DNA from: UBA1189 sp045612925 | GTDB lineage: Bacteria; Bacteroidota; Bacteroidia; Bacteroidales; Bacteroidaceae | Length of the DNA: 64,000 nt | Reading direction: 5' to 3' | Assembly (NCBI GenBank): GCA_045612925.1 | Contig: JAZKZX010000032.1 | Span: 1-64,000, forward strand | Shown: piece after piece, positions 27,267 to 36,296 of the stretch | Position numbering within the stretch: the first letter of the stretch is position 1 | Layout of the letters: each line of letters starts with the position of its first letter | Position numbers and translations under genes: made by a program | The notes under the pieces: generated by a model | Told to the model about the DNA's origin: nothing | What the model saw: the letters and a program-made list of their open reading frames with translations, nothing else | The model's database searches: none

Positions 27267-27450
27267 AGCAAGGGCGGAGTGAGTCGCTGGCTGTGTTCCT
27301 GGTGGCCTCAATTAGAGGAAACTAAAAAATAAAAGGTGCGCCATAGACGCACCTTTTATCTGTATAATCCTCACGGTTGGAGGAGGAGGGGGAGGCCCCA
27401 CTCTTACTCTTCGCCTGGGGCCCAGAGGTTGCCCCACTCGCCGCGACGGC
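27267..27450 (-). repeat. Shared 3' tail, copy 3 (attached to the intact 59-aa gene)
   Basis: Overlaps the end of the 59-aa gene. The hairpin AAAAGGTGCG/CGCACCTTTT is at 27331-27357. This is the only copy with a full reading frame in front, so it is probably the source or the least damaged member. Confidence 0.85.
27331..27357. terminator. Terminator of the 59-aa gene
   Basis: 10-bp arms AAAAGGTGCG and CGCACCTTTT around a 7-nt loop, with a T-rich run on the minus strand. Identical hairpins sit in the other two tail copies (23416-23442, 25333-25359). Confidence 0.85.
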
Positions 27451-27583
27451 CGGGACGGTAGCTGTTGCTGAGTGAGCCATCGTTACCACCATCTTCATTG
27501 AGTTCGAAGCTTGTGGCCAGCATCTCTACCAATTCCACCTCAGCTACTTCAATTTCGGGTTTGATATATTTTTTCTTTTCCAT
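27404..27583 (-). CDS. 59-residue protein of unknown function, YIKPEIEV type
   Basis: ATG at 27583, stop TAA at 27406-27404. The protein begins MEKKKYIKPEIEVAEVELVE, then LATSFELNEDGGNDGSL, and ends RRGEWGNLWAPGEE. It has no hydrophobic signal, an acidic middle and a Gly/Trp-rich end. Short proteins opening with K-Y-x-K-P-E-I-E are frequent in Prevotella and Bacteroides and are usually left unnamed. It lies 137 bp downstream of the giant secreted-protein gene. Its last codons and 3' tail are copied behind both ATPase genes. A modified peptide precursor is conceivable, but there is no modification enzyme nearby. Confidence 0.65.
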   Translation of the reverse strand: MEKKKYIKPEIEVAEVELVEMLATSFELNEDGGNDGSLSNSYRPGRRGEWGNLWAPGEE

Positions 27584-27720
27584 AATTGATTCTTTTGGGG
27601 AGTTCAGGAGTCAGGAGTATAGGAGTTCAGACAATAGTTTCGTTAACGATGATCGCTACACTACGCTACACTTCTGACTACTGAACTTCTTATATTACTT
27701 ATTTCAACCTTTACCTTTAT

Positions 27721-30700
27721 TTACTTAATCACTACTTTCTTACCGTTTACGATGTAGATGCCCTTCTCTACGATCTTCTCGATGCGGCGACCGGTGAGGT
27801 CAAAGATTACAGTTTCGCCATCGAGTTCTACATTGTCAATACCTGTAGTCTCACCTGCAAAGCGGATACGGAAGGCTTGAGCGCCACTAGCATTCTCAAC
27901 TTCTACCCATGCACGGAAGCCATTGATAGCCTGAGTGCCTTTGAAGCGATAGAAACCAACCTTACCATCAGGAGCCTGCAAGGTATAAGTTTTAACACCA
28001 TCCTGCATGTTTGACTTAGCGAATGAGCCCACGAAGTCACTCTCAAGTTCATCAGTAGTTGTGGTCACTGCAAAGTTGTAAGTTTCAGCAGGAGCCTTAA
28101 TCATTACACCAGTCTCAGCAGGGATAACATTGCCCTCAACCTCTGTAAGGTTTACATATCCATTATCAATATCAATAGCTGCGGTATACACCTTCAAACC
28201 ATCAACCACAGGGATTTCCAATGCTACGGGAGCATACAAGGTAGCCCAGCCAGCTGAGGTTACAGTCACGGGAAGAGAGGTTACCTCTTCGAGCCACCAT
28301 GTGTAACCATCACGGTTATCAGGAGTACCCGTACCTGAATCAATTTTATTGGCATCAGAAACACCGAAGATGTAACGGCCACCCACTTCGATATTATAGC
28401 GACCAACCTTCCCATTTGAAGCCTCCGTGAACACGACATTGCTCTTAACACCTACTTCATTAAATCTATAAGCATTGATGTACAAGCCTGTTGTGTAAGA
28501 AAGCAAAGCGCCATCAACATAGCAGAAGGTTGCATCTACTCCAGTAGCATCAGAAAGAACCTTGAGACGAATATCACTAGGATTAGATTCATCTAAAGTA
28601 GACTGGAGATACTTCATACCTGAACCAGCGCAACGCACACGGTAGAACTTACCATTCTCAGGCATGTTGATGGTGATTCGGCTCTCCAAATCTTCAAGAT
28701 ATGCTTTCTTCTCATTGATTTCCGCTACAGTGGTTGTTCGTGTGATGGCGTTGTAGAAGTCCTGAACTTCTGCTTTTGCCTCATCGAAGTCTCTATCCTC
28801 TGCAGGCTGTGAGTAGTTGTTTACGCCAGGAGCAATATTTCTTTCTGCTGGCAATTGCGCAAGATACTCACCCAATTCGTCTGCTGCGATTTGAACTTCA
28901 TCCTTTGTATACGCTTCAATCGTCCAGATAAACAATTCTTCCAGAGTTGCAACTTCAGGGTCCTTTGCGATTGTGGTTCCCTCTGTATCTCCCTTACCGA
29001 TAAACCAATGTCCGTGCCAGCCTTGAGCATTGTCTATAGCATTGGTCAAGCGGATAGCGCACTTGCCATCTTTCTCGAAGATTGCTTGCGTAGACCAGTC
29101 ATTCTTAGCCGTTTTGGTCTCAATATTTGATGCATTCTGACTTGTGTTTGAGATATACAAATTGTTCATCTTCAAGGTATAAGCCTTCTGATACTTGGTC
29201 TCGTTAGTATTTAATCCAGCTACTTCAACTTCGTATGGCATCGGATATTTCTCGGGATTATCAGCAACTGTTATCACTGAATTTGCAGCACTTGTCTTCA
29301 GGTAATGCCTGGTTCCTTCACCATCTGTATAATAAATAAGGTATGAACCTGCGGTGAGATCTTTCAGCATACCATTGATGAACGGATATTCCTGTACTGC
29401 TGCAAGAGCTGTAGCAAGTGCCTCCTTTTTCTCCATCATCTGCTCGTATGTGGCAGCGGGTTCTGACTGGTCAAGTACAGCCTGAGCTTCATCTTTGGCA
29501 GTGCTGAGTGTCTCTTTCTCGGGAAGTCCCTCGGGAAGTGTTTCCAGGAGTGTAGTAGCCTCAGTAATCAATGCTTCCAAACCTCCTCTGGCCTCTTCGT
29601 TCACCTGATAGTCTTCGATAGTGGCTATCACAGACGATAAATCTGGCGTTTCTGTATCCACGGGAAGGATTCGAACTTGGCTCGCAGCAGCATTCGGATT
29701 ATCGTACAGGATGACTGGACATTTATAACCCGTAGAGATATGCAACTGACTTGCTCCACTTTCTATACCATTGAATTTTACTACGACAGGGAATCCTGCA
29801 TTGTTAGAAGTGATAAAGTCTATGCTATGTGTGGGAACATCCGAGAAGGCCGCAAAAGCTGTTCCGTCATTTGGAGAGTTGTCAGCACTTTTTACTACGA
29901 ATTTTTGTGCTCCCACACTATAGAGATAAGTCTTTCCATTAACAGTCAAGAATGCAAAATGATTAACATTCTCGGCCGCTCCTGATGCTATAGCATTTTT
30001 TCCTGTGCTCCACAACGCACCAGATTGTTCGTTATTGTAGTACCATTGGCCGCGTTCGTAAGCAGTTACCGTGTAAACTTTATTGTTGTCCAATTCACTC
30101 AATTGCTTTACTACATTTTCCGAAGCCTCTACTAAATACGCAAGGGAACCAGCCAACGCCAGATCCATACTGCCAACCTTACCTATACGATAACGCTTAC
30201 CATCATCGTCGTCACCCTCTTCAATATGGTAAATCTTATTGCCATCTTCACCACCATTGCCAGTGATGACATACTTGTCACTAATCTTGACCCACCAAGG
30301 ATACTTTTCGCTATTTGCACCCTTATAAGGTTCGAAGGAGAGCACAGGAGCGGGCGTATCGGTAAAGTTCAAGTTTGCGTCAACAAACTTATCAGCTCCC
30401 AAGCTATAGAGATAATAGTAGTTTTCAGGAGTATCGTTGGTACGCAAGATAGCGAACTGCTGGTTAATGTCGTTTACATTGGCACTAACACCATCGACCA
30501 TACCCGAGCTAAGCTTAGTTGTCATGCCTTCTTTTGTGCTATACATCAAGGGCGAACGCTCTGACTCCAGGGTATAGATGCCGAGGTTATCAAGTGTTGA
30601 TAAATCCGTTACTGTAGCTACTTCCTTCAGTGTTACCTCGATATCTGTATTTGCGCCCATTGTTACCGACCACACACCATTCTCTGCCTCAAGGGGTTGG

Positions 30701-32799
30701 CCATTTACAGTGCATGATTCAATAGCCAAGAATCCTGCTTGTGTGTTTGTCACTTCTGGTACGATGTATGTTTCGCCTTTATCAACGAATGTAGAGACTT
30801 TATAATCTGTAAGTTCTTCATCATTATACTTGTAGACCACAGTGAGGGGATAAGCTTGTGAGAATACCCAATGAGAGGCAATGTCTCCGTTGTCAGTCCA
30901 GCCTAAAACTCTACCTCCGTACCAAGTATTAAAGTTTGCGCAATCATAACTGCCACCATCTTTTGTCTTCACGCTAGCATAGGCCTCTCCTACATTAGAA
31001 AATGTGAATTCGCCTGCGGAGGCTTCTTCAACCATTGTTGCTTCAACATCTTGTTCGATGGTGCTTATAAACGTTTGGCTCACAAAATTTTTCAGTTTAA
31101 AAGCTCCCTCTGTACCCCCTACAAGCCACAGGGTCTTAGTGTCGGCTTTGTCATTCAAACCACGCACTTTGTTATCATCTTCATGAGCATATATGTAATT
31201 CTCATGGCTTCTATTCTTCATACGAATATAGTCACCCACAGCAGGAGCACCATTCTTACCTGCACTCTGCATGGTGGCCAATGCAGCATTGACAGTAATA
31301 TGTCCGGACACGGCTGCAGCCAGACTGCTTGTCACATCCAAACCTTCGATGGCAGCCTTGGCGGTAGCAACAGCATCAGCAGGATAAGTGAAATAGTCGG
31401 CTTCGCCATACAACGCAATAGCTGCTTGGGCGTTAGCCAACGCAGTAGCTGCCTCAGATTTCAGTTCTGCAGCAGTCTTGGGAGCCTGCTCAATCCACCA
31501 GATAGAACCAAGGTCATCAGCATAATAATCACCAATAGTCTGACCATTGCCACCTGCATCATTCCAACCATCTTGGGTAGAGTTTGTATCTGTAGTACTT
31601 CTCTTGATTGCAAAACCGATATTTCCATTCCATTCATGCTTCTTGATGTAGTACACCTGTGCATCATTAAATGTACCACTAGGGTTCTGTAGACTTTTTG
31701 CATTGGCAGCATTGTATATCTTGCAAGCTACCCAACCTTCAGGTGCATCCCCCGCTGCTACGAAATACCAGTACGAGCCCAATCCAGGAGTGGCAACTTG
31801 AGTAAGTCTTGAACCTTCTGCTACATAGTTGGCATATTTACCAAAATGTCTTACATTTCGGATATAATAGAATGAAGGATTTTCCATTGTCGACATCTCG
31901 GGGAGCTCCAGCTCAACAGACTCAAATTCCCAAGTTGAACCAGGGTCATTGCCATTCCAATATGCAACAGATGTACCATTACCTCCAGCATCATTCCAAG
32001 AATAGTCGTCACTTGTTAAATCATTTTCTTTTGAGATTGCAAATCCAGGATTAGCGGTATTCTCTGAAAACTGGATATACCAATCAATACCATCCTCATC
32101 CCACGAATTGTACTCTTTGCAGAGCTTTGTTGTTGCTGCATTGTGAATCTTCACAGTAAAGAGCGAGCCGTCTTCGTTCTTCTCACCAGTGAAATAGAAC
32201 TTACCAGCATTTCGAGAAGCACCTGTGAGCCCTTTCAACACCATTTGTCCGCCATCACCATTATGGTAAACATAGCTACCACAACGCACATTCTTGATGG
32301 TATACCACTTGATGTCATCTGTAGAAGTTGTCAATTCGATAGTCTCTTTGGTATTCCAGAGCGAGCAGCCATTACCAGTAGTAATAGGATCATGCTGCTT
32401 AATCTGCAAGTTGTTTGTACCTGCAGCATTGTTCAAATACAATTTATCTGCAGCTGAGAAGTGAAGACCTCCATTAAGGGTCCCCACCGTCCAAGCAGTA
32501 GAAGGCTGGTCGTCATAAGAGATAGCACTGCCATTGGCTGGGCTAGGAGCATTCAGATACTTTTTAGTCTTCTCGCTCTTAATGTAAACTTTACCATCAC
32601 TAGCAGCCTCAAAGATAAACAAAGTAGGTGTGCTTCCCTGGCCATTAAACTTCTCACCATCATCTTGCAAGAATGCTTTATGACTTCCTTGACATTTCAA
32701 AGTGTAGGGTTTCCCTACCTTTACCAATTCACTTTGTGCCCACGCCGTTCCCATCACGAGGAATAGCGAGGCCAAAAGCATTGTAAACTTTTTACTCAT
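27721..32799 (-). CDS. Giant multi-domain exported protein, 1692 residues, T9SS-type C-terminus
   Basis: Signal peptide MSKKFTMLLASLFLVMGTAW then AQ. Residues about 25-450 contain at least two related ~140-residue units (WYTIKNVRCGSYVYHNGDGG; FYYIRNVRHFGKYANYV), each ending with a WNDAGGNG motif, of ricin-like beta-trefoil appearance. More such units, an Ig-like part and two helical stretches (QVNEEARGGLEALITEATTL; DEAKAEVQDFYNAITRTTTV) follow. Near the end SAGWATLYAPVALEIP and the terminal DLTGRRIEKIVEKGIYIVNG are characteristic of Prevotella-type secreted proteins, the last part being a likely secretion/sorting signal. Probably a surface glycan-binding or adhesion protein. No catalytic domain is recognised. 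Confidence 0.85.
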   Translation of the reverse strand: MSKKFTMLLASLFLVMGTAWAQSELVKVGKPYTLKCQGSHKAFLQDDGEKFNGQGSTPTLFIFEAASDGKVYIKSEKTKKYLNAPSPANGSAISYDDQPSTAWTVGTLNGGLHFSAADKLYLNNAAGTNNLQIKQHDPITTGNGCSLWNTKETIELTTSTDDIKWYTIKNVRCGSYVYHNGDGGQMVLKGLTGASRNAGKFYFTGEKNEDGSLFTVKIHNAATTKLCKEYNSWDEDGIDWYIQFSENTANPGFAISKENDLTSDDYSWNDAGGNGTSVAYWNGNDPGSTWEFESVELELPEMSTMENPSFYYIRNVRHFGKYANYVAEGSRLTQVATPGLGSYWYFVAAGDAPEGWVACKIYNAANAKSLQNPSGTFNDAQVYYIKKHEWNGNIGFAIKRSTTDTNSTQDGWNDAGGNGQTIGDYYADDLGSIWWIEQAPKTAAELKSEAATALANAQAAIALYGEADYFTYPADAVATAKAAIEGLDVTSSLAAAVSGHITVNAALATMQSAGKNGAPAVGDYIRMKNRSHENYIYAHEDDNKVRGLNDKADTKTLWLVGGTEGAFKLKNFVSQTFISTIEQDVEATMVEEASAGEFTFSNVGEAYASVKTKDGGSYDCANFNTWYGGRVLGWTDNGDIASHWVFSQAYPLTVVYKYNDEELTDYKVSTFVDKGETYIVPEVTNTQAGFLAIESCTVNGQPLEAENGVWSVTMGANTDIEVTLKEVATVTDLSTLDNLGIYTLESERSPLMYSTKEGMTTKLSSGMVDGVSANVNDINQQFAILRTNDTPENYYYLYSLGADKFVDANLNFTDTPAPVLSFEPYKGANSEKYPWWVKISDKYVITGNGGEDGNKIYHIEEGDDDDGKRYRIGKVGSMDLALAGSLAYLVEASENVVKQLSELDNNKVYTVTAYERGQWYYNNEQSGALWSTGKNAIASGAAENVNHFAFLTVNGKTYLYSVGAQKFVVKSADNSPNDGTAFAAFSDVPTHSIDFITSNNAGFPVVVKFNGIESGASQLHISTGYKCPVILYDNPNAAASQVRILPVDTETPDLSSVIATIEDYQVNEEARGGLEALITEATTLLETLPEGLPEKETLSTAKDEAQAVLDQSEPAATYEQMMEKKEALATALAAVQEYPFINGMLKDLTAGSYLIYYTDGEGTRHYLKTSAANSVITVADNPEKYPMPYEVEVAGLNTNETKYQKAYTLKMNNLYISNTSQNASNIETKTAKNDWSTQAIFEKDGKCAIRLTNAIDNAQGWHGHWFIGKGDTEGTTIAKDPEVATLEELFIWTIEAYTKDEVQIAADELGEYLAQLPAERNIAPGVNNYSQPAEDRDFDEAKAEVQDFYNAITRTTTVAEINEKKAYLEDLESRITINMPENGKFYRVRCAGSGMKYLQSTLDESNPSDIRLKVLSDATGVDATFCYVDGALLSYTTGLYINAYRFNEVGVKSNVVFTEASNGKVGRYNIEVGGRYIFGVSDANKIDSGTGTPDNRDGYTWWLEEVTSLPVTVTSAGWATLYAPVALEIPVVDGLKVYTAAIDIDNGYVNLTEVEGNVIPAETGVMIKAPAETYNFAVTTTTDELESDFVGSFAKSNMQDGVKTYTLQAPDGKVGFYRFKGTQAINGFRAWVEVENASGAQAFRIRFAGETTGIDNVELDGETVIFDLTGRRIEKIVEKGIYIVNGKKVVIK

Positions 32800-32930
32800 A
32801 ATAGTTTTTGTTTTAAATAATTTAATAGTTTAATTTTTAATTAGTTATTTAGTTTGTTTATCATTCTTCATGCCGTGTCATACGCCTCGCTACGCGTGTG
32901 CGTATGTACTTATATATTATATTAAGCGTG

Positions 32931-32938
32931 CAAATTTA
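32931..32938 (-). promoter_or_regulatory. -7 element TAAATTTG of the giant gene
   Basis: Minus strand TAAATTTG. The leader to 32799 is long (about 125 nt) and very AT-rich. No confident -33. Confidence 0.5.
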
Positions 32939-33092
32939 AGCAAAAATTATGATATGATAACAATATTGTCATGTAAAAGTTGCAAAAAAGTTAAAAAAAC
33001 AAGGAAGAGGGGGCCTCTCCTAAGTCCTCTCCTAAAGGAAAGGACTTACTGCATCGTGAATGCCTGTCTCACACGAAATACACTGACCTTTT

Positions 33093-33634
33093 ATCTCGCA
33101 GAGTGGTTTGTGTTGCCCACGAATTGGCACGGATTTGCACGAATTAACGCATTGCTCCGCTCGCGTAGTCGGCTATGCAGCCGAATGTAGACACTCCGTG
33201 AGAGAGAAAACAGTGTCATCTGTATAAGTTCTGTTGACAAATAAAATCAACATGAATTTAGACGAGAATTTAGACATGTTTGGCAAGTCGCTGCGCCCTT
33301 GCTGGCCTCCGGGATGAAGACTTTTTGACAGAAGAACATAAGAACAGGTTCTCTTACAACGATGACGAAAACTTCTGACATCGCGGATATTTATCTCACA
33401 CAAAATACACTGACTGACACAGAAATCTTTCTCACGGAGTGTATTGTTGCCCACGGATTGACACGGATTTTCACGAATTAACGCATTGCTCCGCTCGCGT
33501 AGTCGGCTATGATGCCGAGTGTTAGCTGTCCGGAGGCAAGCACAAGCGAAGCGAGTGCGTATTCGTGTAGATTAGTGTGGATTAGTGGTTTAAATAAAAA
33601 CTATTTAGTGTATCCTGCGTATTTCGTGTGAGAC
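33093..33634 (+). repeat. Noncoding repeat block between the giant gene and the toxin-antitoxin pair
   Basis: Contains a partial CACGAATT module (33093-33200), an inverted fragment of the AACATGTC module (33243-33303), and a full CACGAATT module ending in the TTTCGTGTGAGAC unit (33426-33634). A CT-rich stretch with an AAGTCCT/AGGACTT hairpin is at about 33020-33046. No gene seen in 32939-33747. Confidence 0.8.
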
Positions 33635-33747
33635 AAAAACATCCTGGTCACGATGAACAAAATCGGTGATTCATTGTAAATAGTGCGACAAAAAGTTGCT
33701 TTGTTATTTGCTAATTATTAACTTTGCAAAAATGCGAGAACAAAGTT

Positions 33748-33951
33748 ATGGCAACCTATACGATTACAGTCAACGAACGAACTAATGGCGGGAAAGCTTT
33801 GATGGCTTATCTGCGCGAGTTGGGAGTATTGGTAGATAAGCGTACGACTACCAAAAAGAGCAGCTATGCACGCTCACAAGAAGATATCCGAAAAGGAAGA
33901 GTAGAGTCTTTCGAGTCTGCAGACGAGATGTTCCAATCACTGGGGATATAA
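33748..33951 (+). CDS. Antitoxin candidate of a YafQ-type pair
   Basis: 67 residues from ATG 33748 (MATYTITVNERTNGGKALMA). A TTG at 33724 overlaps the -7 element TAACTTTG (33718-33725) and is rejected. The small beta-strand then helix start and the acidic C-terminus (RVESFESADEMFQSLGI) fit the short Bacteroidales antitoxins paired with RelE-fold toxins. It is 5 bp ahead of the toxin gene. Assigned by context more than by sequence. Confidence 0.75.
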   Translation: MATYTITVNERTNGGKALMAYLRELGVLVDKRTTTKKSSYARSQEDIRKGRVESFESADEMFQSLGI

Positions 33952-33956
33952 TCTCT

Positions 33957-34229
33957 ATGTACGAGGTACGAATAACAAAGACATTCCGCAAGGATACTGA
34001 GCGTTGCCGTAAGCGTGGATACGACATGGAACTGCTCAAGCGAGCTATACGCCTACTCGAAGCGGAAGGATCACTCCCAGCCTCATACCGTCCGCACAAG
34101 TTATCGGGTAATTATGAGGGATGTTGGGAGTGTCATCTCAAAGGAGACTGGTTGCTGATCTGGGAACAAGATGATGTATCACTAACCCTTCTCTTTACAG
34201 GAACGGGGACACATGCTGACCTATTTTAA
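33957..34229 (+). CDS. YafQ-family RelE-fold mRNA interferase toxin
   Basis: 90 residues. The YafQ active-site set is present with matching spacing: His47 (PHKLSG), His60 and Asp64-Trp65 in ECHLKGDWLLIW, His86 in GTHADLF and the final Phe90. The family cuts mRNA in the ribosome A site until the antitoxin binds. Second gene of the pair, followed by a strong terminator. Confidence 0.9.
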   Translation: MYEVRITKTFRKDTERCRKRGYDMELLKRAIRLLEAEGSLPASYRPHKLSGNYEGCWECHLKGDWLLIWEQDDVSLTLLFTGTGTHADLF

Positions 34230-34236
34230 CCTACTG

Positions 34237-34262
34237 ATGCCGTGCCACACGGCATTTTTTTT
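34237..34262 (+). terminator. Terminator of the toxin-antitoxin operon
   Basis: ATGCCGTG (34237-34244) and CACGGCAT (34248-34255) with a 3-nt loop and a run of eight T. Confidence 0.88.
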
Positions 34263-34813
34263 GTTTTTCAACACGCCAGCAAACGAGTGTGACATAAGTT
34301 TACTTAATGTCACCCCACGAGTGCAGCAAGTGAAAACAACGCAGTTGTTAACTGATTACACTGAACTCAGAAGATGTTTGGATTTTACCGTTAATATGTA
34401 TTTGGAGAACTTTTCGGATTATCTGAGGCAATTTCGGGCATCTTTACCCCCTCAATTCTCGCAAATAGACCACTATTTACTTCGATTCGAGAAGATAAAT
34501 CTATCCCAAAATTCCTCTCAGCTAAACTCGAAATAAAATCCAAACAGCTTCTTAAACTGTTTTCTTTTCTCGCGGAGCGTCTTGTAATCACCACTGATAA
34601 TCAACGAATTATACAGATGGTAAGTCGCTGTGCTCTTGCTCTCTCAACCCTCAAGGTTTGTGCCAGTGAGCAAAATGCAAGTTTACTTGCGATTTTTCAG
34701 CGGGCGCAGACAAAACGCAACAACAGGGTTGTTAACGCTACCCCCTCAACCTTTCACCACTCATATTGGGTGTATGCATTGTTTGCAAATTGCATACATT
34801 TTGCAAACAACTC
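34263..34813. repeat. Noncoding stretch with repeat fragments
   Basis: No gene accepted here. Fragments of the AACATGTC module are at 34258-34280 and 34540-34580 (ending TTTTCTCGCGGAGCG). A GCAACAACAGGGTTGTTAAC unit at about 34717-34736 recurs at about 36002-36021. Open frames in this stretch have no promoter, start context or family match. Confidence 0.6.
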
Positions 34814-34844
34814 TTGTTTTTTCGCTCCGTTTGCACTAATTTCG
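34814..34844 (+). promoter_or_regulatory. Promoter of the HATPase-STAS pair (conserved-spacer family)
   Basis: TTG (34814-34816), a 20-bp spacer with TTTTTTCGCTCC ending TTGCAC, and TAATTTCG (34837-34844). The ATG at 34851 is 6 bp away, so the message is nearly leaderless. It rules out the long upstream extension of the frame. Confidence 0.7.
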
Positions 34845-34850
34845 CACCAT

Positions 34851-35504
34851 ATGAATGTAGACAGACTCATAAACCGCTACTTTGCAGATGTCAATCACCA
34901 TCCAATGATTGAGGTTTTTGATCACGATACGATATATGGCACTTATCGCGATATCGTAGCACTGCTCAATAGCTACCCTGATGTGGAGGTTAGCGTACTG
35001 CAAGCCTTGAGCTACTGCTTCTACGAGGTGTTAGATAATGTGCTGACACACTCAGAGCGTAAGTGTGGCACAGCCATTATGCGCTATGTTCCTTCAGCAA
35101 ACAAGATCCAGATACTTGTTGCCGATGATGGCATAGGGGTGGCTTCCTCTTTGCGCACAAACCCCATGTACGCCAACATTTCAGAAGAGGATGCAGTTCG
35201 CCACTGCATTGACGACGGGGTCACCGACGGTAAAGGTATGGGCTTTGGACTATATTCTACATCCAGGCTGATTAAGAATGTAGGTATCACTCTAGAGATA
35301 CATTCGGGTGGTTGCAAGCTGGTCTATGATGGCATAAACATTCGCATGGATAAAGCGTTAGAATGGCAGGGAACTATCGTTTATCTTGAGCTACACTCAA
35401 ACAAGGAGATTGACCCTAACGATGTGGTAGATAATCGTACTGATTGTGAAAGTCAATTCAACGAGGAGTTCTGTGGAGAAGACGAATTAGATAACCTTTG
35501 GTAA
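34851..35504 (+). CDS. GHKL ATPase-domain protein (HATPase), partner of a STAS-like protein
   Basis: 217 residues from ATG 34851 (MNVDRLINRYFADVNHHPMI). Full set of GHKL ATP-binding motifs: N box with Glu59 and Asn63 (FYEVLDNVLTHSE), G1 DDGIG (92-96), G2 GKGMGFGLYS (127-136). There is no histidine phospho-acceptor domain and no membrane segment, so it is a soluble anti-sigma-kinase-like ATPase rather than a sensor kinase. The C-terminus is acidic (about 185-217). 21 bp downstream lies a DUF4325 STAS-like gene. The pair resembles a partner-switching unit; the regulated target is not visible. Confidence 0.82.
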   Translation: MNVDRLINRYFADVNHHPMIEVFDHDTIYGTYRDIVALLNSYPDVEVSVLQALSYCFYEVLDNVLTHSERKCGTAIMRYVPSANKIQILVADDGIGVASSLRTNPMYANISEEDAVRHCIDDGVTDGKGMGFGLYSTSRLIKNVGITLEIHSGGCKLVYDGINIRMDKALEWQGTIVYLELHSNKEIDPNDVVDNRTDCESQFNEEFCGEDELDNLW

Positions 35505-35525
35505 AGATAATGTAGACAACATATT

Positions 35526-35813
35526 ATGGTAACATTTAAGTTTAAAGAGGTTGGTGACGCTCTTGGCACCAGACAGTTAGGTGCCCGGGTGCGCGAACAC
35601 CTACTGTCACTCATTGAAAGCAATGATAAAGTGATACTTGACTTCGAGGGTGTCAATGTAGTATCAAACTCATTTGCCGACGAATGTTTAGCTAAACTTC
35701 TTTTAGTAATGCCGTTTGAGGAGCTAAAGCGTCGAACAACATTTGCTTCTGTCAATGACTTTGCCCGCCGCAATATTGCCATAGCCTTTCGCAGACGCAT
35801 GACACAAATCTGA
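35526..35813 (+). CDS. STAS-like DUF4325 protein
   Basis: 95 residues (MVTFKFKEVGDALGTRQLGA). The core VILDFEGVNVVSNSFADECL matches DUF4325, with the serine in the VSNSF loop where STAS anti-anti-sigma factors are phosphorylated. Found next to GHKL ATPases in many bacteria. Proposed role: substrate or antagonist of the ATPase encoded just upstream. Ends the operon, followed by a terminator. Confidence 0.85.
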   Translation: MVTFKFKEVGDALGTRQLGARVREHLLSLIESNDKVILDFEGVNVVSNSFADECLAKLLLVMPFEELKRRTTFASVNDFARRNIAIAFRRRMTQI

Positions 35814-35834
35814 AAAACTTTCTGAAAGCTACAC

Positions 35835-35865
35835 ACTCCCGCCCCAAAAAGGTCGGGAGTTTTTC
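35835..35865 (+). terminator. Terminator of the HATPase-STAS operon
   Basis: ACTCCCG (35835-35841) and CGGGAGT (35854-35860), 12-nt loop, then TTTTT. Confidence 0.88.
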
Positions 35866-35997
35866 ATTACGCCCTATACACTCTCCGATGTCGGAAGTGA
35901 CTATCTGTGGGAAACATCTTCAGCGATGCAAGATGGCGAGTTTCGTGCCAGCGAACGCGATGTAAGATAGCTTACAATCGCACAGCGAGTGCAGCCA

Positions 35998-36296
35998 AAG
36001 CGCAACAACAGGGTTGTTAACCAGTTTTGTCGCACACGAAAGACACTGAATTTTCTCGCGGAGCGGCCATCCGGAGGAAGCAAGGGCGGAGCAACTTGCA
36101 AAAACATGTCTATGTTCTCGTCTAAGTTCATGTTGATTTATTCTCAACGCGTTGATTTTTTGTTTTTCAACTGATGACACTGAACTTAAACTGTTTCTTT
36201 TCTCGCGGAGCGTTTCTACCCACCCCGGAGGAAGCAAGGGCGGAGCAACTTGCAAAAACATGTTTAAGTTCTTGTTTAAGTTCGTGTTGATTATTT
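35998..36296 (+). repeat. Noncoding repeat block with AACATGTC modules
   Basis: Contains the GCAACAACAGGGTTGTTAAC unit, TTTTCTCGCGGAGCG twice, a full AACATGTCTA module (36101-36239) and a truncated second one (36252-36296). No gene seen in 35866-36467. Confidence 0.8.

Noticed and set aside
32870..33190. Open frame of 106 codons upstream of the giant gene
   Set aside because: Crosses the promoter and repeat modules, with no plausible protein character.
34213..34536. Open frame of 107 codons after the YafQ toxin
   Set aside because: It overlaps the toxin end and the terminator, has no start signal or family match, and lies in repeat DNA.
34617..34850. 78-codon N-terminal extension of the HATPase gene
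   Set aside because: It runs through repeat units and the promoter at 34814-34844; the protein fold begins at ATG 34851.
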